A stretch of 41,822 nt of DNA from UBA1801 sp035353395 (lineage in GTDB: Bacteria > Acidobacteriota > Holophagae > Holophagales > Holophagaceae): the NCBI GenBank assembly GCA_035353395.1, contig DAOPZL010000022.1, positions 1-41,822 on the forward strand, read 5' to 3'. This document shows positions 1 to 8,854 of this stretch, in pieces. The translations under genes and the position numbers were made by a program. The number at the start of each line of letters is the position of its first letter. Position 1 is the first letter of the stretch. Below the pieces are notes generated by a model. The model was not told where the DNA came from and ran no database searches. It worked only from the letters and a program-made list of their open reading frames with translations.

Positions 1-75
1 CCCGGCAGCGCGGATGAATTGATTTTCCCAACGGAGGTTCATACAAGCCGCGTCCTCGATCAGCATTCATTTTCC

Positions 76-127
76 CGAGTCTCCCAAGACTTCGGCTTGG
101 GCTCAGCCTCAAGCCGTGGCAGACTCG
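76..127 (+). other. Structured leader upstream of cutA
   Basis: The first 164 bases hold no convincing gene. Inside them an outer 7-bp helix pairs 76-82 (CGAGTCT) with 121-127 (AGACTCG). Directly abutting it is a hairpin of six pairs, 83-88 (CCCAAG) with 96-101 (CTTGGG), with a C(TTCG)G type loop and one bulged A. It could be a terminator for a gene to the left of the window, although no T-run follows, or a folded 5' leader of cutA. The pairing is seen directly; any function is inference. Confidence 0.35.
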
Positions 128-164
128 TGGGAGGCCAGGATCTGGCGAGGAGCCTTGTAGTCCC

Positions 165-491
165 ATGACCGATGCTTGCATTGTATTGACGACCTGCGGC
201 AGCGAAGAGACGGCGCTCACCATCGCGGCGGCACTCGTGGATCAGGGGTTCGCCGCCTGCGTGAACATCCTTCCTTCCGTGAAGAGCTATTACTACTACA
301 TGGGCGGCACGCACCTCGACGAGGAGGTGATGCTGCTGATCAAGACCACCGGGGAACAGTTCGACCAGGTCTGCCAGGTGATCACGGAGCTCCACACCTA
401 CGAGATCCCCGAGATCCTCATGATGCACGTGAACGCTGGATCGCAGCCCTTCCTCGCCTGGCTCCAGGAGGCCGTCGCGCGGGTGGACTGA
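165..491 (+). CDS. cutA: CutA-family divalent-cation tolerance protein
   Basis: This 108-residue protein has the length and motifs of CutA1, a small ferredoxin-like-fold protein that forms very stable trimers and was first linked to copper tolerance in E. coli. Visible family marks are the N-terminal strand with VLTTCGSEETA near residues 7-17, ACVNILPSVKSYYYY near 31-45, and the YEIPEI segment near 79-84 that ends the conserved core. The ATG is preceded by GGAG about 11 bases upstream, which is a long spacing. The gene stands alone on the plus strand and converges with the deacetylase that ends at 549. Its biochemical role is poorly defined even in model organisms. Confidence 0.93.
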   Translation: MTDACIVLTTCGSEETALTIAAALVDQGFAACVNILPSVKSYYYYMGGTHLDEEVMLLIKTTGEQFDQVCQVITELHTYEIPEILMMHVNAGSQPFLAWLQEAVARVD

Positions 492-548
492 GCCTGGACT
501 CCGCCTTGTGACGAGAAGAACATCTTCCCCTCGCGCGCGTGATGCAGT

Positions 549-1508
549 TCACTGGGCGAGTTCGCCCGCAGTGACGAATTTCACTGTCCCCTCGGTCTTG
601 CGGATCAGTTTCTCCAGGGCCTCGACGGTCTCGGGGCAGATGTGGCCGATGATCAGGACGTGCCCATCCTTGCGGGCGATGCCGAGGGCGCGCTCCCACT
701 GCGCGGCCATCGCGTCGTAGCTTCTTTCGTCGTCCAGGAAGACCTTCCGCTGGATGGCCGGGATCTTCAGGTCCTCGGCCACATCGAAGGCGACCGAATC
801 CTTCTCCGTGCGGCTGTCCACGAAGAAGCACCGGCGCGCCTTGATCTCCTCGAGGACCCAGGTCATCCGGGTCCGGTCCGGCGTGATGCGGCTGCCCATG
901 TGGTTGTTGACTCCCTTCCGGTGGGGAACGGCATCCAGGGCCTTCCTGACGGCGGCCCTCGCTTCCTGCTCGGACATGTCGAACATGACGGCGCCGGGCC
1001 CGGGATTCTTGCTGGGGCCCGGGTAGCCCAGGGGTTCCATGGGAAGGTGCAGCATCACCTCCTTGCCCTTCGAGAAGGCGATGTCCGCGCTTTCCTTCGA
1101 GAATTCCTGGAAGGGGAGCACCGCGACCGAGAAGGGGATGCCCTGGGCGCAGAGACGCGTGACCAGTTCCGGGGCCGCATAGCCGAGATCGTCGATCACG
1201 AGCGCGAACTTCGGCAGGCCGGCCTTGGGTTCCGGTCCCTCGTGCCCATGCCCTTCCTCGCGGGGCGCGGGCTTGGCGGGGACCTCGCGGACGGGTTTCC
1301 TCGGCTCTTCCGACCGGGGAGCCTCCCGGGCCGGCTTCGGCGGAGCTTCCCGCGTCGCCGTGGATTTCCCGGCGGCAGGATGTTCCCGGCGCCCGCACCC
1401 GGTCCCGCTGGACAGGAGGCCGATTCCGAGGCCCAGGAGCAGCATGAGGATGCCCCACGCGGCCAGCACGGGGGTGGAAGTGCGGCCTCCCCGTCTCGAC
1501 TTGGCCAT
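549..1508 (-). CDS. YibQ-type divergent polysaccharide deacetylase
   Basis: A 319-residue protein of the divergent polysaccharide deacetylase (DUF610/YibQ) family. Residues 1-40 are a basic start plus one membrane helix. Residues 41-98 are a Pro/Ala/Glu/Lys-rich linker, and the catalytic-type NodB-like barrel follows from about 100. It opens with FALVIDDLGY, where the Asp pair sits at the usual metal site, and contains GVNNHMGSRIT and VLIIGHICPET near the end. The protein should sit in the periplasm tethered to the inner membrane. It starts 3 bases after the upstream S41-like gene ends, so the two are probably co-translated. Pairing of yibQ with an S41 peptidase gene is a recurring arrangement in Gram-negative bacteria. 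The substrate is not established. Confidence 0.88.
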   Translation of the reverse strand: MAKSRRGGRTSTPVLAAWGILMLLLGLGIGLLSSGTGCGRREHPAAGKSTATREAPPKPAREAPRSEEPRKPVREVPAKPAPREEGHGHEGPEPKAGLPKFALVIDDLGYAAPELVTRLCAQGIPFSVAVLPFQEFSKESADIAFSKGKEVMLHLPMEPLGYPGPSKNPGPGAVMFDMSEQEARAAVRKALDAVPHRKGVNNHMGSRITPDRTRMTWVLEEIKARRCFFVDSRTEKDSVAFDVAEDLKIPAIQRKVFLDDERSYDAMAAQWERALGIARKDGHVLIIGHICPETVEALEKLIRKTEGTVKFVTAGELAQ

Positions 1509-1511
1509 GCG

Positions 1512-2663
1512 TCAGTCCACCTTCTTCGACTTGGCGGCCAGGATCTCGAGCACCTTGGGCAGGGGATCCTCGTCCGGACGGGAAACCTTCAAGGGGGCCT
1601 CGGGCGTCACGCCCTGCCGGTCCAGTTTCTCGCCTCCCGCGCCGACCCACCTTCGGGTCACCAGTTCGACCGCGCCCCCCTGCTTGAGCAGGATCCTGTT
1701 CCGTTCGATTCCCAGCGCGGCCGTTCTCTCGCCGACCGTGAGGACGGACTGTTTCTTGAGGTAGGCCGCCAGCCCTTCACCGGCGCCGACGGTGCCGTAG
1801 CCCTGCAGGATGACCACCTTGGGCAGCGGCGGAGTCGCAGCCGTGGACACGGACAGGACGCGGTCCGGCTTGCCGGTCTCCTGGACCGTGAGGAACGGGC
1901 CGTCGGACACGAACAGCGAGGCCACCCGCGCGGCCTCGGCCAGCTCGCCGCCGGCGCAGCGGCGCAGGTCGATCACCAGGGGCAGCCCCCGGTCGACCCC
2001 GGCCAGGAGGCCGGTCAGCTCCGAGGCCCGGCCCGCGGACAGGTCCGGCAGGGAGACCAGGGTGCCCTTGGCCTCCCGGCGCAGGAGGATGGCCGGACGC
2101 TGCGCCAGCTCGCGCTTCAAGTTGATCTTCTTCAATTGGCCGCTGATGTTGTCGTAGTTGACGAGATCGAGCCCGGAGCCCGCCGGTCCCTTCAGCTTCC
2201 GCTCCAGCTCCCAGGAACTCATGGAGCCGATCGAATCCCCGTCGAGCTTGCGAATCACGTCGCCGACCACGATGCCCGCCTTGTCCGCGGGACTGCCTGG
2301 GGTCACCGCGACCACCTGGGCCCAGATGGTCTTCTTGATCAGGGTGAGCCCCACCTGGGCGGGCCCCGGATCCGGCAGCCTCAGCTCCTCCGGGGTCAGG
2401 TAGGCGTTCATGGGATGCGCCCGTTCCAACGCCTCTTCGATTCCCCCCCGGACGACCTTCTCCATGTCGGGGACATCCACGTAGTTGTCGCGGACGAGGG
2501 TCAACACGTCCTGGATATCCGACATGCCGGCGAGGGGATCCGCCTGGGATGCCCTGCCGACCTCGATCCGGGCGGCCGGCTGGGCCTGCTGGAACACCAC
2601 CGGATAGGTGAAGGCGGTGACGATGGGCAGGGTCAGGATGGAGAGCCAGGTGCGCTGATGCAT
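1512..2663 (-). CDS. PDZ/S41-type C-terminal processing protease homologue lacking its catalytic dyad
   Basis: This 383-residue protein has the layout of carboxy-terminal processing proteases (CtpA/Prc): a signal or anchor helix at residues 5-25, an N-terminal helical part, a PDZ domain at about 100-185 with TPGSPADKAGIVVGD, and an S41 core from about 195. The core keeps the fold markers, for example PLVIDLRRCAGGE and the late QGVTPEAPL that matches GKGITPDV of active enzymes. The nucleophile segment, usually GSASASE, reads GTVGAGE (290-296), putting Gly293 in place of the catalytic Ser. The lysine segment TFGKG reads TAALG (314-318), with Leu at the Lys position. I therefore predict a pseudo-protease acting as a binding or regulatory protein in the envelope. 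It lies between murG and yibQ in one operon. Confidence 0.85.
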   Translation of the reverse strand: MHQRTWLSILTLPIVTAFTYPVVFQQAQPAARIEVGRASQADPLAGMSDIQDVLTLVRDNYVDVPDMEKVVRGGIEEALERAHPMNAYLTPEELRLPDPGPAQVGLTLIKKTIWAQVVAVTPGSPADKAGIVVGDVIRKLDGDSIGSMSSWELERKLKGPAGSGLDLVNYDNISGQLKKINLKRELAQRPAILLRREAKGTLVSLPDLSAGRASELTGLLAGVDRGLPLVIDLRRCAGGELAEAARVASLFVSDGPFLTVQETGKPDRVLSVSTAATPPLPKVVILQGYGTVGAGEGLAAYLKKQSVLTVGERTAALGIERNRILLKQGGAVELVTRRWVGAGGEKLDRQGVTPEAPLKVSRPDEDPLPKVLEILAAKSKKVD

Positions 2664-2690
2664 TGGACCAGTGTAGGGCAGGTGCGGCTT

Positions 2691-3776
2691 CTAGTGGAGC
2701 ACGGCCTCGAGATCCGCCAGGCAGAGCACGACGGCCTGGTTGGGCACGGCGGGGGCGAAGCCGGCCCGGGCCGAAGCATCCCCCATGAGCTTCGAAGCCG
2801 CCTCGACCAGGGCAGAGGGGAGCTGGCCGGCCTGCGCCAGATGGACGGCCCTCCCTTCGGCCACCATGGCCAGGGCGTTCATCGTCTGGTGGTCCCCGGC
2901 GCTGCCCGGCATGGGCACCAGGAGGGCCGGCCGGCCGCAGGCCTTCAGCTCCGCGCAGGTGCTTGCGCCGGAGCGGCTGATGACCAGGCTCGCGGCCTCC
3001 ATCTCGAGGTGCACCTCCTCCAGGAAGGCCTGGATCCGATGCCGGGCGTGCCGTTCCCGGTGTTCCAGGGCCGGGAAGTCCCTGGCGCCGGTCTGGTGCA
3101 GGATCTCCCAGTCGGGGAAACGCGCCAGGAGTTCAGGGGCGGCCTGCATCATCGCCTCGTTCAGGGCCAGGGCTCCGCCGCTTCCCCCCAGTACCAGGAG
3201 GCGATAGGGGGGCGTCAGCCGGTCCGCGGGCAGGAACTCCCGGAGGAAGTCCGCCCGGATCGGGGTCCCCACCATCAGGCAGTCCGCGCCCGGGAGCCGT
3301 TCCTTCACGGCCTCCATGCCGCACCAGACCCGCCGCGCTCCCCGGGACGACCGCTTCACGAGCACCCCCGGCTGGGCGTTGGACTCGTGCAGGAAGTACG
3401 GGATGCCCAGGGCCTTCGCGGCCAGCACGGCGGGCCCCGAGCCGTATCCGCCCGTCGCCACCACGGCCTTCGGACGCTCGCGGGTCCAGAGGGCGAGGAG
3501 GGTGCGCCGGGCCTGCCACAGCTTCCAGAGCGCGCGCGAGATCGCCAGGGGGGACCTGCCCAGGAAGCCTTCCACGTCGAGCAGGAGGTGCGGCCAGCAG
3601 CTCTCCGGGAGCCGCTTGGCCTCGATGCCGCGCACGGCGCCCACGAAGGCGATCGGCAGCCCGGACCAGCGCTTCCGCGCGCCCTCGGCCAGCGCCACGG
3701 CCGGGAAGAAATGCCCGCCGGTCCCGCCGCCGGTGAACACGAGCGCATCCTTGAACACGGGCTGGCTAGGCATCAT
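2691..3776 (-). CDS. murG: UDP-GlcNAc:MurNAc-pentapeptide-PP-undecaprenol GlcNAc transferase
   Basis: MurG adds GlcNAc to lipid I to make lipid II on the cytoplasmic face of the inner membrane. The 361-residue length is normal for this GT28 enzyme. Motifs in order are the N-terminal glycine-rich loop TGGGTGGHFFPA (residues 15-26), LHESNAQPGV, the second-domain loop VLGGSGGALALN, SRSGASTCAEL, and PMPGSAGDHQTMNA near the nucleotide site. The start ATG lies inside the end of the upstream gene, an 11-base overlap, so translation is likely coupled. MurG is usually found in the dcw cluster with other mur and fts genes. Here it is separate, with two envelope genes (pseudo-protease and YibQ-type) downstream. 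Confidence 0.96.
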   Translation of the reverse strand: MMPSQPVFKDALVFTGGGTGGHFFPAVALAEGARKRWSGLPIAFVGAVRGIEAKRLPESCWPHLLLDVEGFLGRSPLAISRALWKLWQARRTLLALWTRERPKAVVATGGYGSGPAVLAAKALGIPYFLHESNAQPGVLVKRSSRGARRVWCGMEAVKERLPGADCLMVGTPIRADFLREFLPADRLTPPYRLLVLGGSGGALALNEAMMQAAPELLARFPDWEILHQTGARDFPALEHRERHARHRIQAFLEEVHLEMEAASLVISRSGASTCAELKACGRPALLVPMPGSAGDHQTMNALAMVAEGRAVHLAQAGQLPSALVEAASKLMGDASARAGFAPAVPNQAVVLCLADLEAVLH

Positions 3777-4281
3777 TTCGGCGCACCAGGAATTCGACGA
3801 CCTGGTCGATCGTCGCGGGGGAATGGATCCAGGCCAGGGGCAGCATGAGGCAGCCCTTCGGCTTGAACAGGATGAAGAGGTGGGCCTTGCGCAGCGCCAG
3901 CCGGCGGATCTCGCTCCGCCCGAAGCACTGCTCGCGGCCGTCCACCTGGTACCGGACCGCTTCCGGATCCAGCAGGATGGCGCGGCTCCCGGCGGGCCCC
4001 TGCCCCCGCCCGGCGTGGCGGACCAGCCGCCGCGGCAGGATCACGTAGCGCACCAGTGCCGAGAGCGCGAGGAGCAGGGCGAACCCGCCGATGGCCACGA
4101 TCCAGGAACGGAGCAGCACGGCGCCGACGGCGAGGAGCATCGCCAGGGACACGGTGGCACGGCCGATCCGCTTGTCCAGGAGCAGGGAGACCGTGAACTG
4201 GGCCAGCGCGTCCAGGTCCGATTCCGTGTACTCCCCCTGGAAACGGAGACTGGTGCGAGGATCATTCGTCTGCATCGCCAT
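3766..4281 (-). CDS. YcxB-like two-helix membrane protein
   Basis: A 171-residue protein with a short N-terminal cytoplasmic part, two adjacent hydrophobic helices at about residues 42-58 and 61-80, and a C-terminal soluble domain. That domain has alternating strands ending in LFILFKPKGCLMLPLAW and a final helix. This is the usual plan of the YcxB-like family, whose function is unknown. It is the first gene of the minus-strand envelope operon and overlaps the start of murG by 11 bases. I chose the ATG at 4281; the second codon pair (Met3) is an alternative start. The family call rests on topology and the C-terminal pattern only. Confidence 0.6.
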   Translation of the reverse strand: MAMQTNDPRTSLRFQGEYTESDLDALAQFTVSLLLDKRIGRATVSLAMLLAVGAVLLRSWIVAIGGFALLLALSALVRYVILPRRLVRHAGRGQGPAGSRAILLDPEAVRYQVDGREQCFGRSEIRRLALRKAHLFILFKPKGCLMLPLAWIHSPATIDQVVEFLVRRNDA

Positions 4282-4351
4282 GTGGGAACTGTACCAGACG
4301 GGCCGGGAAACCGCTGGCCGATCGCGCCCGCCCGGGACAAGGCCCCCTCGG

Positions 4352-4380
4352 GCGACAGGTCGCCGCGCTCAGGGTAGAAT
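4352..4380 (+). promoter_or_regulatory. Possible sigma-70-type promoter of etfBA
   Basis: A TAGAAT hexamer at 4375-4380 lies 17 bases after GCGACA at 4352-4357, which matches the -35 consensus in its last four bases. The etfB start is 53 bases further on. The match is moderate and this is an inference from spacing only. Confidence 0.3.
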
Positions 4381-4432
4381 GATCGATTGTGCGTTTTTCC
4401 CAAGACCGCATTTTATTCAACACGGAGTTCCC

Positions 4433-5182
4433 ATGAAGATCCTTGTGGCCCTCAAGCAGGTGCCCGACACCGAGACGAAGATCAAGATCGCCGCCGACGG
4501 CAAGAGCCTGGACCCCGCGGACGTGAAGTGGATCACCAGCCCCTATGACGAATACGCCCTCGAGGAGGGGCTCCGCCTCAAGGAAGCCGTGGGCGCCGAA
4601 GTCGTGGCCGTCTCGGTCGGCGAGGACAAGGCCAAGGACGTCCTGCGCAACGCGCTCGCCCTGGGTGCCGGCCAGGCCGTCCTGATCCGGACGCCGGAGG
4701 CCGGCGAGCCCCTGGCGGTCGCGAAGGCCCTGGCGGCCTTCGCCGAAGGCAAGGGCTTCGACCTCCTGCTCTTCGGCAACAAGGGCTTCGGAGCGGACAA
4801 CGGGGCCGTGGGCTCGATGGTGGCCGAGCTGCTCGGCCTGGCCCAGGCGAACCTGGTCACGAAACTGGACCTGGGCGAAGGCACCTTCCGCGCGGAACGC
4901 GAGGGAGACGGCGGCACGGAGATCGTGGAGGGCTCCCTGCCCGCCGTGATCACCGCCCAGCGCGGCCTGAACGACCCCCGCTACGCCAGCCTCAAGGGCA
5001 TCATGGCGGCCAAGAAGAAGACCATCGAGGAGGTCGAGGTTCCCGCTGCCGCGGCTGCGGCGCGCGTCTCCGCCATGGTCCTCCCCTCCGCACGGCCCGA
5101 GGGCAGGAAGCTGGAAGGCGACGCCGCCACCCAGGCCGCGGCGCTCGTGTCCCTGCTGAAGAACGAGGCCAAGGTCCTCTGA
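4433..5182 (+). CDS. etfB: Electron transfer flavoprotein beta subunit
   Basis: A 249-residue EtfB, the AMP-binding subunit of the heterodimeric flavoprotein that takes electrons from acyl-CoA and related dehydrogenases, or bifurcates them in some anaerobes. The N-terminus MKILVALKQVPDTE is typical, followed by the conserved DEYALEEGLRLKE and the later signature around VEGSLPAVITAQRGLNDPRYASLKGIMAAK. The ATG at 4433 follows GGAG at a good distance. A longer reading frame extends upstream, but its extra residues do not resemble EtfB. The gene is followed after 29 bases by etfA. The window holds no dehydrogenase partner or ETF-quinone oxidoreductase, so electron donor and acceptor cannot be named. 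Confidence 0.96.
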   Translation: MKILVALKQVPDTETKIKIAADGKSLDPADVKWITSPYDEYALEEGLRLKEAVGAEVVAVSVGEDKAKDVLRNALALGAGQAVLIRTPEAGEPLAVAKALAAFAEGKGFDLLLFGNKGFGADNGAVGSMVAELLGLAQANLVTKLDLGEGTFRAEREGDGGTEIVEGSLPAVITAQRGLNDPRYASLKGIMAAKKKTIEEVEVPAAAAAARVSAMVLPSARPEGRKLEGDAATQAAALVSLLKNEAKVL

Positions 5183-5211
5183 GAAGCGCGAACCGGAACG
5201 AACCAACACGA

Positions 5212-6177
5212 ATGGGGATGAAGATGATTCTTGTTTTCTGTGAACTGAAGGATGGAAAGATCCGCAAGCCGTCGCTCGAGGCCCTCAGCGAGGCGCGGCG
5301 CCTGGCCGATGCGGCCGGGAAGCAGGTGGGTGCGGTCTTCGCGGGCGGAGGCGCCGCCGGTGCCGAAGAAGCGGCCGGATTCGGGGCCGACGTGATCCTG
5401 AAGGCCGAGGCCCCTGCCCTCGCGGCCTATTCCAGCGACGGCTACGCGGCGCTCCTGGCCGATGTCGTGAAGGCCAAGGGCGCGACGATCCTGCTCGCGG
5501 CGGCCACGGCCACGGGCAAGGACGTGGCGCCCAGGGTCGCGGCCCGGCTCGGGGCGGGCTACGCCGCCGACGTGACGGGACTGGCGGTGAAGGACGGCAG
5601 GCTCCAGGCGCGGCGCCCCGTCTATGCGGGCAAGGCCTTCGCCACCGTGGAGTTCGAGAGCCCCGTCCAGGTCGCCACCACCCGCCCGAACGTCTTCCCC
5701 GTCGCGCCGTGCCCCAAGGCCGGCACGGTCGAGGCGCTCTCCGCCGCGCCGGTCGGCTTCAAGGCCGTGGTGAAGGAGATCCTGGCCAAGGCTGGCGGCA
5801 AGCTGGACCTCACCGAGGCCGAGATCATCGTCTCCGGCGGCAGGGGCATGAAGGAGGGAGCCAACTTCAAGATCCTCGAGGAACTGGCCGAGACCCTGGG
5901 CGGCGTCGTGGGCGCGAGCCGCGCCGCCGTGGATGCGGGCTGGGGCATTCCCCACAGCATGCAGGTGGGCCAGACCGGCAAGGTCGTGAGCCCGACCCTC
6001 TACATCGCCTGCGGCATCAGCGGAGCCATCCAGCACGTGGCCGGCATGTCCACCTCCAAGTTCGTCGTGGCCATCAACAAGGATCCGGAGGCTCCCATCT
6101 TCAAGCTGGCCGACTACGGCATCGTGGGCGATCTCTTCGAGGTGGTCCCCGAGCTGACCAAGGCCCTGAAAGGTTGA
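5212..6177 (+). CDS. etfA: Electron transfer flavoprotein alpha subunit
   Basis: EtfA carries the FAD of the ETF heterodimer. The protein is 321 residues from the first ATG. The N-terminal domain is poorly conserved, as usual. The C-terminal FAD domain has the family signature from about residue 204: SGGRGMKEG, then GWGIPHSMQVGQTGK, VSPTLYIACGISGAIQH and NKDPEAPIFKLADYGIVGD. Three in-frame ATGs lie at 5212, 5218 and 5224. The GGGG at 5214-5217 is best spaced for the third, and ILVFCELKDG is the usual EtfA start, so the true start may be 5224. It forms an operon with etfB and is followed after 4 bases by a small membrane protein gene. Confidence 0.95.
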   Translation: MGMKMILVFCELKDGKIRKPSLEALSEARRLADAAGKQVGAVFAGGGAAGAEEAAGFGADVILKAEAPALAAYSSDGYAALLADVVKAKGATILLAAATATGKDVAPRVAARLGAGYAADVTGLAVKDGRLQARRPVYAGKAFATVEFESPVQVATTRPNVFPVAPCPKAGTVEALSAAPVGFKAVVKEILAKAGGKLDLTEAEIIVSGGRGMKEGANFKILEELAETLGGVVGASRAAVDAGWGIPHSMQVGQTGKVVSPTLYIACGISGAIQHVAGMSTSKFVVAINKDPEAPIFKLADYGIVGDLFEVVPELTKALKG

Positions 6178-6181
6178 TTCC

Positions 6182-6739
6182 GTGGACATCCCGCTCGTCC
6201 TGACTTCCCCCCGCCCCGGCCGGCTGGTCTATGCCCTGCCGGTCTGGTTCCGCATCGCCGTGGGCCTCATGCTCGCGGTGATCGTCGCGGCCTTGGTCAC
6301 GGACGGCTCCCGACCGGGCTTCGTGGCCTGGTTCATCATCGCCGTCCTGCTCCTGTGCTTCCTCTACGAGGACAAGTGGACCTTCGACGCCAGCGAAGGC
6401 CGCGCCACGCACCAGGCCGGCCTGCTGATCGCCATGAGGTCCACGAAGGTCGATTTCGCATCGATCGAGTGCCTGCGGATCGTCCCCGTCGCCAAGGGGA
6501 CCGTCCCCGGCAGCGAGGAGGAGAGGCGCGAGAACGAGGCGGCCCTGGAGGGCCAGCGGCCCGAGGACGGAAGCCTGCGCCGTCCGCGCCACAGGAAGAC
6601 CTACCTCAGCCTCGAGATCGAGGGCCGGGACGGCACCCACTACCTGGTCGACCATGTGCCCGCGCGCCAGGCCGCGAAGCTCCGCATGACCGCCGGCCGG
6701 CTGGCCGAAGTGTGCGGCAAGCCCGTCACCGACCGCTGA
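6182..6739 (+). CDS. Two-helix membrane protein of unknown function
   Basis: A 185-residue protein starting with GTG four bases after the etfA stop, so it is probably read from the same transcript. Two hydrophobic helices lie at about residues 21-41 and 45-62, each bounded by charged residues. The remaining 120 residues form a cytoplasmic domain with strand-like stretches (KTYLSLEIEG, HYLVDHVPA) and a charged insert at about 105-140 rich in Glu and Arg. The plan recalls PH-like or YcxB-like membrane proteins, but I do not recognise the family. The stop is followed 18 bases later by a strong terminator hairpin. Linkage to etfBA is suggestive only. Confidence 0.7.
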   Translation: MDIPLVLTSPRPGRLVYALPVWFRIAVGLMLAVIVAALVTDGSRPGFVAWFIIAVLLLCFLYEDKWTFDASEGRATHQAGLLIAMRSTKVDFASIECLRIVPVAKGTVPGSEEERRENEAALEGQRPEDGSLRRPRHRKTYLSLEIEGRDGTHYLVDHVPARQAAKLRMTAGRLAEVCGKPVTDR

Positions 6740-6757
6740 ACGTCGTTCCCTCCATGA

Positions 6758-6785
6758 AAGAGGCCGCCCGTGGGGGCGGCCTCTT
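6758..6785. terminator. Bidirectional terminator between etf and opp operons
   Basis: A perfect 12-bp stem pairs 6758-6769 with 6774-6785 around a four-base loop. It sits between the plus-strand gene ending at 6739 and oppF ending at 6809 on the minus strand. T-rich bases follow on the minus strand and, more weakly, on the plus strand, so it can serve both converging transcripts. Confidence 0.8.
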
Positions 6786-6808
6786 CTCGTTCAGCACGGA
6801 GGGCGCGA

Positions 6809-7816
<1,008 letters not shown>

Positions 7817-7818
7817 GG

Positions 7819-8808
7819 CTACCTTTCCTCCGAGTACAACCAACAGCCGACGGTCCGGCCATTGTCGAACGTCTTCCAGGCCGGATATTTACGCTTGCAG
7901 ATGTCCATGGCCTTGTCGCAGCGCGGGTAGAAGGGACAGCAGTCGGGCAGGTCGATGACGTTTGGGGGCTGGCCCCGGATCGACGATAGCCGTCCGCAGT
8001 CCTTCCGGTCGAGGCGGGGAACGGACTTGATGAGCCCCTGGGTGTAGGGGTGCATGGGGGACTCGAAGATCAGGTCCGTCGGCCCGCGCTCCACGAACCG
8101 GCCCGCGTACATCACGCAGATCGTGTCGCAGGTGCCCGCCACCACGCCCAGGGAGTGGGTGATGAGGATGACGGCGGTGCCGAGGCGGTTGGTGAGGTCC
8201 TTCATGATGTCCAGGATCTGGGCCTGGATGGTGACGTCGAGGGCGCTGGTGGGCTCGTCGGCGATGAGGATCTCGGGATTGCAGGAGAGTCCCATGGCGA
8301 TCATCACGCGCTGCCGCATGCCGCCGGAGAACTGGTGCGGGTACTGGTCGATGCGCTTCTCCGGGCTCGGGATGCCCGCGAGCTTGAGCATCTCGATGGC
8401 CTTCTCCTTGGCGGCCTTCTTGTCGAGGCCCTGGTGGAGCACGATGGTCTCGATCATCTGCGTCGAGATGCGCAGGAAGGGATTCAGGGAGGTCATCGGA
8501 TCCTGGAAGATCATCGAGATCTTGTTCCCGCGGATCTGCCGGATCTCGCTGGTCGGCATCTTCAGGAGGTCCTTGCCGTGGTAGAAGATCTCCCCGCCGA
8601 CGATGCGGCCGGGCGGCGAGGGGATCATGTTGATCACGGAGAGGTTGGTGACGCTCTTGCCGGATCCGGATTCACCCACGATGCCCAGGGTCTCGCCCTT
8701 GCGGAGCTCGAAGCTCACGCCGTCGACGGCCTTCACGACGCCTTCGTCGGTATTGAAGTAGGTTCGCAGGTCTTTCACCTGCAGGATCGGTGCTTCGGTC
8801 ATTTCCAT
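7819..8808 (-). CDS. oppD: Oligopeptide/dipeptide ABC transporter ATPase (OppD type)
   Basis: The second ATPase of the peptide importer, 329 residues. Walker A is GESGSGKS, the Q-loop segment MIFQDPMTSLNP is typical of the Opp/Dpp group, the signature is FSGGMRQRVMIAMGL, Walker B is ILIADEPTSALD, and the H-loop is ILITHSLGVVAG. The C-terminal oligopeptide domain follows, with MHPYTQGLI and a four-Cys pattern (DCCPFYPRC, then C in MDICKRK and a late GC). In this family such cysteines can hold a [4Fe-4S] cluster. The start has two close ATGs (MEMTE). Its last codons carry the ribosome-binding site for oppF. Confidence 0.94.
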   Translation of the reverse strand: MEMTEAPILQVKDLRTYFNTDEGVVKAVDGVSFELRKGETLGIVGESGSGKSVTNLSVINMIPSPPGRIVGGEIFYHGKDLLKMPTSEIRQIRGNKISMIFQDPMTSLNPFLRISTQMIETIVLHQGLDKKAAKEKAIEMLKLAGIPSPEKRIDQYPHQFSGGMRQRVMIAMGLSCNPEILIADEPTSALDVTIQAQILDIMKDLTNRLGTAVILITHSLGVVAGTCDTICVMYAGRFVERGPTDLIFESPMHPYTQGLIKSVPRLDRKDCGRLSSIRGQPPNVIDLPDCCPFYPRCDKAMDICKRKYPAWKTFDNGRTVGCWLYSEER

Positions 8809-8854
8809 TTCACATGTCCTTGTGTCGGTCGGCTGGAAGGTTGGGGGTCATGGT

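Noticed and set aside
642..3848. A 1068-codon open frame on the plus strand
   Set aside because: It is antisense to yibQ, the S41-like gene and murG, all with clear family motifs. It is a high-GC shadow frame with low-complexity composition.
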